NCBI GenBank assembly: GCA_040218535.1 | Contig: JAVJRG010000010.1 | Coordinates: forward strand, 248,001-312,000 | DNA from: Lacipirellulaceae bacterium | GTDB taxonomy: Bacteria; Planctomycetota; Planctomycetia; Pirellulales; Lacipirellulaceae | Reading direction: 5' to 3' | DNA: 64,000 nt | Part shown: positions 53,606 to 62,816 of the stretch, in pieces | Numbering within the stretch: position 1 is the first letter of the stretch | Layout of the letters: each line of letters starts with the position of its first letter | Program-made: the position numbers and the translations under genes | Notes under the pieces: generated by a model | The model's input: the letters and a program-made list of their open reading frames with translations, nothing else | Database searches by the model: none | Told to the model about the DNA's origin: nothing

Positions 53606-53881
53606 ATGTCAACAATTCCCACGCCGATCGTTCGCTTGCTAGCAGAAGCTGCGGAACTTGCTCGTGAGAGCGGCTACGAGATTCGTGAGGACCATCTCGA
53701 TGGTGCCGGCGGCGGCCATTGTCTCGTGCAGGGAAAGAAATGGCTCCTGCTGGACGTGACGCAGTCGCTGGAAGAACAACTCAGCGATATCTGCGATGCA
53801 CTGCGTACTGAGAGCGGCGTTTGGAAACGTACTGTGAGTGGAGAGCTGGCCGAGATGATTCAACTCACTCGCGCGGCTTAG
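53606..53881 (+). CDS. Conserved small hypothetical protein
   Basis: A 91-residue soluble protein with no family I can name. It has the segments AGGGHCLVQGKKWLLLDVTQSLEEQLSDICDALR and VWKRTVSGELAEMIQLT. Composition and an ATG start support a real gene. It converges on nadD, with a palindromic spacer between. Confidence 0.55.
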   Translation: MSTIPTPIVRLLAEAAELARESGYEIREDHLDGAGGGHCLVQGKKWLLLDVTQSLEEQLSDICDALRTESGVWKRTVSGELAEMIQLTRAA

Positions 53882-53893
53882 TCACATGCCCCA

Positions 53894-53965
53894 TAGCCGC
53901 GGTGCTACGCACCGCCGTGAACCTGCCATTAGGTGCTAAGCGCCGATCAAACTCGGCGGCTAAAC
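53894..53965. repeat. Palindromic spacer of the GCCGCGGTGC family
   Basis: TAGCCGC near 53891 pairs with GGCGGCTA near 53956, enclosing GGTGCTACGCACC and GGTGCTAAGCGCC words. It lies between convergent genes and reaches the nadD stop. A relative lies at 54598-54665. Confidence 0.55.
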
Positions 53966-54577
53966 ATCTGATTGGTATAGTCGTTTCATTGTGATGTACT
54001 CGGCCACTTCCTCGGGAACACTATCTTCCCAACCCGATTCATCGCTCAAGATCCGTCGACGAATCTCGGAACTGCTCACGGCCATCGGAGGCATCTCGAT
54101 TTGAACCGCCCGGCATTGTCCGATTCTCTCGCTCGTGGTGAATTCTTCGAGAACCGAATAATCAAGCTTAGCCGCGTCGGGGCGATGGACGACCGCCAGG
54201 GTAGCCAGCGCAAGAATTTCCTCAGGGGACTTCCATTTCGCAATATCTGCGAGCGAGTCGGCTCCCATAAGAAAAAAAAGTTCTGCCTCCGGATGAAGCT
54301 GGCGGATCTCTCGAAGTGTGTCAACGGTGTAGCTTACGCCACCTCGTTCGTACTCGATCGGGTCTGCCTTAAATCCATCCTGTCCGACAAGTGCAAGCTC
54401 CAACATTGCCAGGCGGTCCCTTTCGCTGGCCACTAGCCCCTGCGGCTTCAGCGGTTGCGAGGCGGCGGGCAGAAACCAAACTTCCTCGAGCGTCAGTTGA
54501 TCCCGCGCACTCCCCGCCAGAAGCAGATGTCCGTTGTGCACAGGGTCGAAACTTCCACCGAAGATGCCTAGTTTCAT
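53960..54577 (-). CDS. nadD: Nicotinate-nucleotide adenylyltransferase
   Basis: This 205-residue enzyme of NAD synthesis transfers AMP to nicotinate mononucleotide. The nucleotidyltransferase signature is GIFGGSFDPVHNGHLLLAG at the N-terminus, with the His pair of the HxGH-type site; the C-terminal ISSSEIRRRIL matches the ISSTxIR motif. The ATG at 54577 places the signature at residue 4, as in the family; the frame extends upstream to 54652 without similarity. It is divergent from priA. Confidence 0.93.
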   Translation of the reverse strand: MKLGIFGGSFDPVHNGHLLLAGSARDQLTLEEVWFLPAASQPLKPQGLVASERDRLAMLELALVGQDGFKADPIEYERGGVSYTVDTLREIRQLHPEAELFFLMGADSLADIAKWKSPEEILALATLAVVHRPDAAKLDYSVLEEFTTSERIGQCRAVQIEMPPMAVSSSEIRRRILSDESGWEDSVPEEVAEYITMKRLYQSDV

Positions 54578-54597
54578 GGGAATCCGAGATAAGAAAG

Positions 54598-54665
54598 TTA
54601 GCCGCCGACCTTGGTCGGCGTGAGGTCTGTCTTTATTCCGAGTGCCAAGCACGCTCGGCAGCTAA
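54598..54665. repeat. Palindromic spacer between nadD and priA
   Basis: TTAGCCGCCGA (54598-54608) pairs with TCGGCAGCTAA (54655-54665) at 10 of 11 positions, enclosing the hairpins CCGACCTTGGTCGG and CGAGTGCCAAGCACGCTCG. It stands in a divergent promoter region, so it is not simply a terminator. Confidence 0.7.
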
Positions 54666-54738
54666 ACAGCATGGTAGGACTTCCCGCAGCTTGGCAGTAC
54701 CCTAAAGATTCAGGAGTATTCGGGAACCAGACTTCGAA

Positions 54739-57057
54739 ATGGCACAAAAGCAACCCTCACTTTTCGACGAAGAGCTAGCAGAGTGGGAACTCGATGCTCA
54801 GGAGCAGCGGCGCGTAGCGACCGTAGCGATTGCCAGTGGGCCCGATGGAGTGTTCGATTACGAAGTGCCCGACGGATTCGCGGATCCGGAGCGGCCTGAG
54901 AGACTGCTTGTGCCAGGAAAACGGGTTAGCGTCCCCTTCGGGCGTGGCAATCGTCAAGCGGAGGGGTATTGCATTGGGATCGAAACGAAGTCGGTCGATC
55001 CAAGCCGACTCAAGCCTGTGTCACGAGTTCTCGACAAAGAGACGCTAGTTTCGCCTTCGATGTTGAGACTCACCAAATGGATGAGCGAGTATTACCTCTG
55101 TCCCTGGGGACAAGTTCTCGAAGCGGTGGTTCCTGCTGGGGTACGTTCACAAGCCGGCACCCGTGCGGTGAAGCTGCTGCACGTTCCGCCGGATGTCAAA
55201 GCACGGCTCGCTGAGATTAAACTCCGCTCAAAACAACAGACCGCAGCGCTGAAAAAACTGGCCGCAAGTGACCGACCGCTGACTGCTACCGAGCTGGCAA
55301 AGGCGGCCCGCTGCACGACCGGGCCGGTTCAACAACTGCTGAAGCAGGGTCTTGTCGAAGCGACGTCTGCACGCGTCGTCAGCAACCCCCTCGACATCGA
55401 AGTGCCAGAGCGGGAACTACCGCTCAAACTCAACGATGACCAGCAGCAAGCACTGACGACGATTCACAACGCCCTCGACTCAGGTGAAAGCCGCGGGCTG
55501 TTACTCCACGGAGTGACCGGTAGCGGCAAGACGGAGGTTTACCTGCAAGCAATCGAAAAAGTGGTCAGCTTCGGACGACAGGCAATTGTCTTGGTGCCCG
55601 AAATCAGCCTGACCCCGCAAACGGTCCGCCGCTTCCGTGCCCGGTTTGATTCAATCGCAGTCCTACACAGTCACCTCACCAATGTCGAACGTCACCTGCA
55701 TTGGCAACGAATTGCAAAAGGCGAAGTCCAGGTCGTTGTCGGCGCTCGCAGTGCAGTTTTCGCACCCTGCCCACACCTGGGGCTCATCGTGATTGATGAA
55801 GAACACGAGAGCACCTTCAAGCAAGATACCGCTCCACGCTATCAAGCGAGAGATGTCGCTTGGCAACGAGCTTCTGCTGAAGACATTCCACTCCTACTTG
55901 GTAGCGCAACACCCTCACTAGAAGCGTGGCAGCGCGCTCACAACGATTCACAGTTTGAGTTGCTTTCGTTACCCAAGCGAGTGATGAATCGCCCGTTGCC
56001 AGACGTGCTGAACGTTAACCTCCGCGACCCAGCCCAGTCGCGTTTCAGTAGCGGAGGGATCAGCCGCCAGTTGCATCAGGCGATGCAGGTGGCGCTGCGC
56101 GACAAGGGGCAAGTGATCTTGCTCTTGAATCGTCGCGGCTATTCCACCCACATCCAATGCCCCGGGTGCGGGTTCGCTTTGAAATGCAAGGACTGCGAGC
56201 TTTCACTCACGTATCACCGACAGCACAACTCCGCCCTGTGCCACTACTGCGACCACGAAGAACCACCGCCGAAAGTCTGCCCTGATTGCAAATCACCGGC
56301 GATTCGCTACGGCGGACTGGGCACGCAGAAGCTCGAGGATGAAGTGCGTTCCCGTTTTCCAAACAGCAAAGTCGTGCGAATGGATACCGACAGCATGCGA
56401 AAGGCGGGAAGCCATGAACGGGTTCTCTCCGAGTTTCGCGCCGGGGAAATCGACATCCTGCTCGGCACTCAAATGATTGCCAAAGGTTTGGACTTTCCCA
56501 ATGTCACACTGGTGGGCGTCGTGAACGCGGACACGGCTTTGCACCTTGCCGACTTTCGTGCTGCCGAGCGCACCTTCCAACTAGTGGCCCAAGTCGCCGG
56601 GCGGACCGGGCGGGGCTCCAAAGGGGGCAGGGTGCTCGTGCAGACACTCGACCCCGAACATCCGGCCATCGCTGCGGCAGCGAGGCACGATTACCTGAAC
56701 TTCGCGAAAGCGGAACTCGAAGTTCGCGAATCCGTGGGTTATCCCCCGTTCGGTTCAATGGCGCGGATCGTCGTACGCGGGCCGGATGAAGTCGTCACGC
56801 GAGAAAGCGCAGAGCAACTCGCCCAAAGAATCCGCGAAGCAGCAAGCAAGACGGCGACTGAAACCAACGATGTCCGAGTCCTCGGTCCCTGTCCGGCGCC
56901 GATTCTCAAGTTGCGGAATGAGTTCCGTTTCCACATGCAGTTGCAGGCGAAGGAGATCGGACCGATTCAAGAAGCCGTGCGTGCGGCGGGCAAGGGATTC
57001 CGTTCGCCTGCGAAGGTTCGTTGGATTGTGGATATCGATCCCTGGGATATGCAATAG
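54739..57057 (+). CDS. priA: Primosomal replication-restart helicase
   Basis: This 772-residue helicase reloads the replication machinery at stalled forks. The N-terminal fork-binding domain (about residues 25-120) is followed by helicase motifs: Walker A GVTGSGKTEVYL near residue 255, DEEH in VIDEEHESTFKQD near 350, and GSATPSLEAW. A zinc region CPGCGFALKCKDC..LCHYCDHEEPPPKVCPDC lies near residues 475-520. GTQMIAKGLDFPNVTLVGV is motif V. Length and order are typical. The start is an ATG without a strong ribosome site. Confidence 0.95.
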   Translation: MAQKQPSLFDEELAEWELDAQEQRRVATVAIASGPDGVFDYEVPDGFADPERPERLLVPGKRVSVPFGRGNRQAEGYCIGIETKSVDPSRLKPVSRVLDKETLVSPSMLRLTKWMSEYYLCPWGQVLEAVVPAGVRSQAGTRAVKLLHVPPDVKARLAEIKLRSKQQTAALKKLAASDRPLTATELAKAARCTTGPVQQLLKQGLVEATSARVVSNPLDIEVPERELPLKLNDDQQQALTTIHNALDSGESRGLLLHGVTGSGKTEVYLQAIEKVVSFGRQAIVLVPEISLTPQTVRRFRARFDSIAVLHSHLTNVERHLHWQRIAKGEVQVVVGARSAVFAPCPHLGLIVIDEEHESTFKQDTAPRYQARDVAWQRASAEDIPLLLGSATPSLEAWQRAHNDSQFELLSLPKRVMNRPLPDVLNVNLRDPAQSRFSSGGISRQLHQAMQVALRDKGQVILLLNRRGYSTHIQCPGCGFALKCKDCELSLTYHRQHNSALCHYCDHEEPPPKVCPDCKSPAIRYGGLGTQKLEDEVRSRFPNSKVVRMDTDSMRKAGSHERVLSEFRAGEIDILLGTQMIAKGLDFPNVTLVGVVNADTALHLADFRAAERTFQLVAQVAGRTGRGSKGGRVLVQTLDPEHPAIAAAARHDYLNFAKAELEVRESVGYPPFGSMARIVVRGPDEVVTRESAEQLAQRIREAASKTATETNDVRVLGPCPAPILKLRNEFRFHMQLQAKEIGPIQEAVRAAGKGFRSPAKVRWIVDIDPWDMQ

Positions 57058-57068
57058 CAAGAAGTCGC

Positions 57069-57138
57069 AATGGCCAAGTCAAAATGACCAAGGCACCTTG
57101 AGGAGCCGCTTGCGATTGGTCATTTAGGCTTGGTCATT
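57069..57138. repeat. TGGTCATT inverted repeat after priA
   Basis: The arm at 57069-57091 (with AATGACCAA) pairs with the arm at 57116-57138 (TTGGTCATT..TTGGTCATT) at about 20 of 23 positions. It begins 11 bases after the priA stop. Same family as 34680-34738. Confidence 0.75.
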
Positions 57139-57226
57139 GGTCATTCATTGGAGCTTGCACTTGGACGGAGGCCACGCTGCCCTCTACAATCATCGGTAGA
57201 ACGCCTTCACCCTCCTTGCCTTCGCC

Positions 57227-59014
57227 ATGAGCTACCGCACCTTCAAACGAGCCCTCGGCGAAACGAGCCTGGAGAGGAAATGCCGACTGCTGTTTGGTGT
57301 TTTCTTATTGCTGCTGATCACCAGTTCCTTCTACTTCTACGCCTTAAAGACGAATGAAATCGTCTATGGCATGAATCGCTTCGTCGGTAAAGCGGTCGTT
57401 GATTCGATCATGACCGACGCTCATCGAAGTGTTTATGTCTCGAACAACGGTGCTTATATCGCAGATGTTGACGAGCAGGCCATCAACACGGAAATCAGTG
57501 AGACGTTACGCAGTGGGTCGTTCAAGTGGCAGATTCTTCACCCCAAAAACCCTGGCAACATCGGAAAACCGGCTGATGCATTTGAATGGGAGCTAATGGA
57601 CGATTGGGCTGCTGCCAGCGAGGCACTCAAGTCAGAGAATGATGTGAAGGACACCGATGAGAATATCAAGAAAGCGCTGGCAGACCCGGAGACTGTTTTC
57701 AGTCGCGAGAACTCAAGCGACGACGGCGAAACCTATCGCTACTATCAAGCGATCCATGCCAAATCAAGTTGCATGACCTGCCATAAGACTCTCAAACTAC
57801 CCGAAAAGCTTCCCTACTGGCCGGACTTGGAAGTGGGAGACCTGCTGGCTGTGGTTCGCGTCGACCTCGATGCCAAAGACACAAAGGCTGCCCGAGACCG
57901 CAATAATGCTTGGCTCTTGTTCCTCGGCATCGCGACCATGTTCTTTTCGATGGCCGCATTGTACATCATCGTCCGCTACGTCATTGTCAAACCGCTCGAA
58001 CACCTTCGCGATGTGTCGAACGCCGTCCGCCGCGGTGACGTTGAGCAGCGTGCGGACATTCACACGGGAGATGAGTTTGAAGAACTCGGTGCCGCTTTCA
58101 ACCGCATGTTGCGTCAGCTACTTCGTCAGCAGGATGAGCTCAAGGACATCAACTCCGAACTCGACGGGAAGCTTGATGAACTCGCTCAGGCCAACATGCG
58201 ATTGCATGAGATGAACCAACTCAAGAGCGACTTCCTCGCCACAGTCAGTCACGAGCTGCGTACGCCGCTCAACAGCATCATTGGCTTTAGTGATTTGCTG
58301 AAGAGTAATCCGCAACTCGAAGAGAAGTACCAACGCTACGCTTCGAACATTCAAACTTCAGGCAAGTCGTTGCTGGAAATGATCAACGACATTCTCGATT
58401 TGGCGAAAATTGAGAGCGGGCGGATGGAGCTGCGGCTAAGTGAATTCGACATTGGGTCGGTCGTCCTCACGCAATGCGACATGGCTCGTCCCTTGAGCGA
58501 GAAGAAACGGATCGAGCTCGACTGCGAGATCGCACCCGGCTTGCCACAGATGCACCAAGATCGGGGCAAACTCGAACAGATCCTCAACAACCTGCTTTCC
58601 AACGCCATTAAATTCACTCCTGACGGAGGCCGCATTCATGTTTCGGTACGACAAGATAGCCGCGGCGACCTGCGGCTGACAGTCATCGATACGGGGATTG
58701 GCATCAGCGAATCGGATCAGGTGACCATTTTCGATAAGTTCCGGCAGGGCACGACGGTTCTACCCGATGGCAACGCGATGACGCGTGAGTACTCCGGCAC
58801 AGGGTTGGGCCTCTCGATCGTGCGTGAGCTTTGTCGACTTTTGGGCGGAGACATCACGCTCGAAAGCGAGCTTGGCAACGGCAGCGAGTTCACGGTGATT
58901 TTACCTTGGAGCGTCACTGAGCATACCCGAATGGAGTCACCGCTGGCCGCTGAACTAAAGCAGCTTACGAAGCCGCGGTATGAGTCGGCAGTCGGCAGCT
59001 CTGCAGAGTTGTAA
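57227..59014 (+). CDS. Membrane sensor histidine kinase with haem-type CxxCH site
   Basis: The 595-residue kinase has two membrane helices (about residues 21-40 and 229-250) around a sensor domain of the DUF3365 (Tll0287-like) type. The sensor carries CMTCH at residues 182-186, a c-type haem site. HAMP covers about 251-303, then a coiled coil, the His box ATVSHELRTPLNSIIGFSD near 340, and an ATPase domain with LNNLLSNAIKFTPDGG, DTGIGISESD and GTGLGLSIVRELCRLLGG. It probably senses redox state, gas or a small ligand. No adjacent response regulator gene is present. Confidence 0.9.
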   Translation: MSYRTFKRALGETSLERKCRLLFGVFLLLLITSSFYFYALKTNEIVYGMNRFVGKAVVDSIMTDAHRSVYVSNNGAYIADVDEQAINTEISETLRSGSFKWQILHPKNPGNIGKPADAFEWELMDDWAAASEALKSENDVKDTDENIKKALADPETVFSRENSSDDGETYRYYQAIHAKSSCMTCHKTLKLPEKLPYWPDLEVGDLLAVVRVDLDAKDTKAARDRNNAWLLFLGIATMFFSMAALYIIVRYVIVKPLEHLRDVSNAVRRGDVEQRADIHTGDEFEELGAAFNRMLRQLLRQQDELKDINSELDGKLDELAQANMRLHEMNQLKSDFLATVSHELRTPLNSIIGFSDLLKSNPQLEEKYQRYASNIQTSGKSLLEMINDILDLAKIESGRMELRLSEFDIGSVVLTQCDMARPLSEKKRIELDCEIAPGLPQMHQDRGKLEQILNNLLSNAIKFTPDGGRIHVSVRQDSRGDLRLTVIDTGIGISESDQVTIFDKFRQGTTVLPDGNAMTREYSGTGLGLSIVRELCRLLGGDITLESELGNGSEFTVILPWSVTEHTRMESPLAAELKQLTKPRYESAVGSSAEL

Positions 59015-59075
59015 CTGCGAAACCGCAAGCGACGTTCATGTCATTCTCTAGTCAAAAGTAGAAACGTTAATCGAT

Positions 59076-59525
59076 ATGCCTGAAGTTCTTCTTTACACCG
59101 ATGGAGGTTGCAGCGGCAACCCTGGCCCCGGCGGATGGGCTTATTTGATGCGTCACCCGGAGAGTGGGAAAGAGTTGGAAGGTTCGGGCGGCGAGCCCGA
59201 AACGACGAACAACCGCATGGAGCTGAGCGCCGTAATCGAAGGCTTGTCTGTGTTGAAACGCCCTTCGGAGGTCGAGCTATTCACCGATAGTGTTTACGTT
59301 GGCAAAGGGATGAGCGAATGGATGCCGAAGTGGAAGAAGAACAACTGGCAACGCAAAGAAGGAAAGAAGCTCGTCCCCGTGAAGAACGAGGACCTTTGGC
59401 GTAGGCTCGATGAGCTACTCGGCACTCACAAGGTTAAGTATACCCGCGTGGCTGGTCACAGCGGGCATCCGGAGAACGACCGCGTTGATGAACTTGCGGT
59501 GGCGGCGTACCAGAAATACCTGTAG
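59076..59525 (+). CDS. rnhA: Ribonuclease HI
   Basis: This 149-residue enzyme cuts RNA in RNA-DNA hybrids. The four catalytic acids are visible: Asp in LYTDGGCSGNPGPGGW, Glu in NNRMELSAVIEG, Asp in ELFTDSVYVGKG, and Asp in HPENDRVDELA. The basic handle, KWKKNNWQRKEGKK, is present. It starts at ATG 61 bases after the kinase gene and 56 before recG. Confidence 0.95.
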   Translation: MPEVLLYTDGGCSGNPGPGGWAYLMRHPESGKELEGSGGEPETTNNRMELSAVIEGLSVLKRPSEVELFTDSVYVGKGMSEWMPKWKKNNWQRKEGKKLVPVKNEDLWRRLDELLGTHKVKYTRVAGHSGHPENDRVDELAVAAYQKYL

Positions 59526-59581
59526 CCGCTTCTTGCTACGCAGCGCGTGGGAACAAGCCCGAGGTACGCTACAATTCGAGT

Positions 59582-61699
59582 ATGGAGTCGCCCAAGGAAC
59601 TTTCCGCCGAAGAGATCAAGCGTAAGCTGAATACGCCCGTCGAGTTCGTCTCGGGTGTCGGTCCTGAGCGAGCGAAGCTGCTTGTGAAGCTTGGCTTGCC
59701 AACCGCGGCAAGTCTGCTGTTTCATTTTCCTCACCGGTATGAAGATCTTACCAACGAGCGGAAGATTGACGATCTGGAGGAGGATCTCACGCAGAGTGTG
59801 CGAGGAGTACTTGTTGAAACGGGAAGTAGTTCCTCCGGCTTTGGCAAGAATCGCTTCTCGGTCTTGCTTTCAGATGCAACAGGCGGGTCGTTACGGGCGA
59901 CGTGGTTCAATCAACCGTTCATGTCCAAGCGGCTGCAAAAGGGTCAACACGTGGTCCTTACGGCGAAGCCGCGGATGAAGGGCCTGATGTGGCAGATGTC
60001 GCATCCGCAAGTGACGCACCTGGACGAGGAGGAAGCCACCATTGAGAGGCCTTTGTTGCCCGTCTACTCCACCACCGAAGGGCTTTCGCAGTATTACTTT
60101 CGCAAGATCACCGAAGCTGCAGTCGAGGACTTCTCCCCGCTCCTGCCCGAAGTCTTTCCCCCGGGGCTGCTGCAACAATACGATCTGATGCCGCTGGTCG
60201 AAGCGGTGCGTACGATTCACTTTCCCGAAGACCATGAACAGCAACAACGGGCTCAGCATCGTTTTATCTTTCAGGAGTTGTTCGTATTGCAGCTAGCCCT
60301 GGCCGTGCGGCGTCGAGAACAACACGACCTAAAAGCGTTTGCTCTACCGACGACGACACAGATCGACGCACGCATCAGGCGATTACTTCCGTTTGAACTC
60401 ACAGAGAGCCAGAATCAGGCGATTGCAGAGATAACGGCCGACTTGGCTCTCGACCGTCCCATGAACCGCCTTCTGCAAGGTGAAGTCGGAAGCGGTAAGA
60501 CAATGGTTGCCTTGTACGCGATACTTGTCTGTCTAGCTCACGGACAACAGGCGGCACTCATGGCACCGACGGAGATTCTCGCTCGACAGCACATCGCTAC
60601 GCTCAGCAAACTACTGGACGAAAGCCGAGTCAGCTATGAGCTGCTCTCGGGAAGTCTTACCCAGAAGGAACGCGGCGAACTGCTGGGCCGCATCCTTGCC
60701 GGGGAAGTCGATGTGGTGATCGGCACGCAGGCGATTATCCAAGAAGGCGTCCAGTTCAAGAACCTTGGCCTCGTTGTCGTTGACGAGCAGCATAAGTTTG
60801 GCGTGAAACAGCGGGCCGCGATGCGGCAGGACGACCAGTCACCCCACTATCTTGTGATGACGGCCACGCCGATTCCTCGCACGACGACGATGACCATGTT
60901 CGGCGACCTGGATATTTCCACACTCCGCCAACTTCCGTCGGGCCGTCAGCCTGTTAGCACATATTTAGTTGAAGAAGGCCTGGAAGCTCGCTGGTGGTCT
61001 TTTGTCAGAGACCGTCTACGCGAAGGAAGGCAAGCGTTCGTTGTCGCGCCACTCGTCGAAGAATCAGAGAACATCGACGCCCCAAGCGTTGCCCAAGCGT
61101 TCGAGCAGCTTACCAACGGCGAGCTTGAAGCGTTTCGATTGGGATTACTGCATGGCAGAATGAATCCTGATGAGAAACAATCCGTCATGGAGGAGTTTAA
61201 CACAGGGGAAATCCAGGTACTGGTCAGCACGACCGTCGTTGAGGTGGGCGTCGATGTGCCCAACGCCACGGTCATGACGATTGCCGGAGCAGAGCGATTT
61301 GGTCTAGCACAGCTTCACCAACTGCGTGGTCGCATCGGACGAGGCAATCATCCGGGCTTCTGCGGCGTATTGGTCGCGGGGCTTCCTGAGGCCGATTCAT
61401 CTGATAAACGGCGCCAGCGCCTCGAAAAGTTTTCCCAGAGCACGGACGGTTTTGAGCTGGCCGAACTCGACTTCGAAATCCGTGGCCCCGGCGATCTGTT
61501 CGGCACCCGTCAACATGGCATGCCTCCGCTAAGGATCGCCGACTTGAATCGTGATCGTGAAACACTAGAAGAAGCTCGTCGTGAAGCCCAACTCTTGGAA
61601 GCGGCCGATCCTGGAATCAAGCATGCGAAACACGCATCGCTCCGCGAGCAAATGATGCGACGGTATGAGAAGGCGCTTGAGCTAGGTGATGTGGGGTAA
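59582..61699 (+). CDS. recG: ATP-dependent DNA helicase RecG
   Basis: This 705-residue helicase reverses stalled forks and processes branched DNA. The wedge (OB) domain spans about residues 20-200, with GVGPERAKLLVKLGL near the start. Helicase motifs are Walker A GEVGSGKTMVAL near 300, VVDEQHKFGVKQRAAM near 400, TATPIPRTTTMTMFGDLDIS, and STTVVEVGVDVPNATVM and QLRGRIGRG of the second lobe. The C-terminal DFEIRGPGDLFGTRQHG is the RecG-specific TRG-type region. It ends nine bases before the GNAT gene. Confidence 0.96.
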   Translation: MESPKELSAEEIKRKLNTPVEFVSGVGPERAKLLVKLGLPTAASLLFHFPHRYEDLTNERKIDDLEEDLTQSVRGVLVETGSSSSGFGKNRFSVLLSDATGGSLRATWFNQPFMSKRLQKGQHVVLTAKPRMKGLMWQMSHPQVTHLDEEEATIERPLLPVYSTTEGLSQYYFRKITEAAVEDFSPLLPEVFPPGLLQQYDLMPLVEAVRTIHFPEDHEQQQRAQHRFIFQELFVLQLALAVRRREQHDLKAFALPTTTQIDARIRRLLPFELTESQNQAIAEITADLALDRPMNRLLQGEVGSGKTMVALYAILVCLAHGQQAALMAPTEILARQHIATLSKLLDESRVSYELLSGSLTQKERGELLGRILAGEVDVVIGTQAIIQEGVQFKNLGLVVVDEQHKFGVKQRAAMRQDDQSPHYLVMTATPIPRTTTMTMFGDLDISTLRQLPSGRQPVSTYLVEEGLEARWWSFVRDRLREGRQAFVVAPLVEESENIDAPSVAQAFEQLTNGELEAFRLGLLHGRMNPDEKQSVMEEFNTGEIQVLVSTTVVEVGVDVPNATVMTIAGAERFGLAQLHQLRGRIGRGNHPGFCGVLVAGLPEADSSDKRRQRLEKFSQSTDGFELAELDFEIRGPGDLFGTRQHGMPPLRIADLNRDRETLEEARREAQLLEAADPGIKHAKHASLREQMMRRYEKALELGDVG

Positions 61700-61707
61700 G
61701 ACTGCCG

Positions 61708-62133
61708 GTGATTGCAATAACGGTTCATGACGAACTGCCAAAAGAGGAATTGGCGATCATCGATCGTGGAATCGGGGAGGCAAACTCTACTGCGGCGCCG
61801 CTACATGAAGTGCGCATGATCTCCTGCTTCGCCAAGGATGAAGCAGGGACTGTCGTTGGCGGAGCCATTGGTCGTTGGTGGGGAGACTGCTGCGAACTGC
61901 AACAACTGTGGGTCGCCGAGCCGCATCGCCAACAGGGAATTGGCAAGCAATTGATGGACGCCTTCGAGACCAAAGCCAAACAGCACGGCTGCAAGCAATT
62001 CTTTCTGGAAACTTTCAGCTTCCAGTCGCCTGAGTTTTATAAGACTTTGGGTTACTCCGTTGACTATCAGCGTGCAGGCTTTCCGCAAGGCATCGTGAAG
62101 TACCTTATGTCGAAAAGCCTCGAGGAAGTCTAG
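61708..62133 (+). CDS. GNAT-family acetyltransferase
   Basis: This 141-residue protein has a GNAT fold. The acetyl-CoA loop is visible in LWVAEPHRQQGIGKQLMDAFETKAKQ (Q/RxxGxG/A), and the second conserved strand in CKQFFLETFSFQSPEFYKTLGY. It starts at GTG nine bases after recG, so it probably shares the transcript. The substrate is unknown. It is convergent with the sigma factor gene. Confidence 0.85.
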   Translation: MIAITVHDELPKEELAIIDRGIGEANSTAAPLHEVRMISCFAKDEAGTVVGGAIGRWWGDCCELQQLWVAEPHRQQGIGKQLMDAFETKAKQHGCKQFFLETFSFQSPEFYKTLGYSVDYQRAGFPQGIVKYLMSKSLEEV

Positions 62134-62147
62134 AAGCACGTTGGGCT

Positions 62148-62753
62148 TTACTCCGTCAGCATCCCCTGCAGCTTGGCCAGCGAACGCGAGAGCATCACCC
62201 GCATCGCTCCATCGCTCTTGCCCATTTTCTCTGCGATTTCTTTTGAGGGTAATCCAACAAGGTAACGCAGTCTGAGCGCTTCGCGCTGTTCCTCTGGAAG
62301 TGTATCGAGGGCGGCAAGCATCCGAAGCTGCCTCTGATCGCGGGAGAACGCTTCGCTGGGCGTCGTCATGCTGGCAGCAAGCAGATTGGCGATGCCCCCA
62401 GCCCCTTGGCTCCCCTCGGGGAGTGCGGCCTCGCGGGATGCATCGCGTTTTTGACTAGCAAAGTGACGCCGATGGGCATCAATGATCTTCCGCTCGCAAA
62501 TCTGGAAAAGCCAAGTAATCGGGTCGCGATCGGACAGATCGACCTTATTCAACGATTTAACTGCTTCCAGGCTCGCTTCTTGGAGAATATCCTCCGGCTC
62601 GATCTTCTTCTTCAGCGGGCCGCCGATGCGACTGGTTATGAAGGCTAGCAGGGGCACACGCTTCGCCTCAGCAAACTCAGCCATCGCTGTTGAATCACCG
62701 GATCGAATTCGCTCGACAAGTGCGGTAAGATCGGGATCGTTAGATTCGCTCAT
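62148..62753 (-). CDS. ECF-type sigma factor
   Basis: This 201-residue sigma factor has region 2 (DILQEASLEAVKSLNKV..DPITWLFQICERKIIDAHRRH, about residues 50-95) and region 4 (LDTLPEEQREALRLRYLVGLPSKEIAEKMGKSDGAMRVMLSRSLAKL, about 150-198). No anti-sigma gene is next to it. Instead a Ser/Thr kinase gene starts 64 bases away on the other strand. Planctomycete ECF sigmas of this type are known beside kinases and are thought to be controlled by phosphorylation, which would fit here. Confidence 0.92.
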   Translation of the reverse strand: MSESNDPDLTALVERIRSGDSTAMAEFAEAKRVPLLAFITSRIGGPLKKKIEPEDILQEASLEAVKSLNKVDLSDRDPITWLFQICERKIIDAHRRHFASQKRDASREAALPEGSQGAGGIANLLAASMTTPSEAFSRDQRQLRMLAALDTLPEEQREALRLRYLVGLPSKEIAEKMGKSDGAMRVMLSRSLAKLQGMLTE

Positions 62754-62816
62754 AATCGCCCGTTCTCCAATAAATACAGGCCCTGGTCAATAAACGGCCC
62801 ACGCTGAACACACAGT

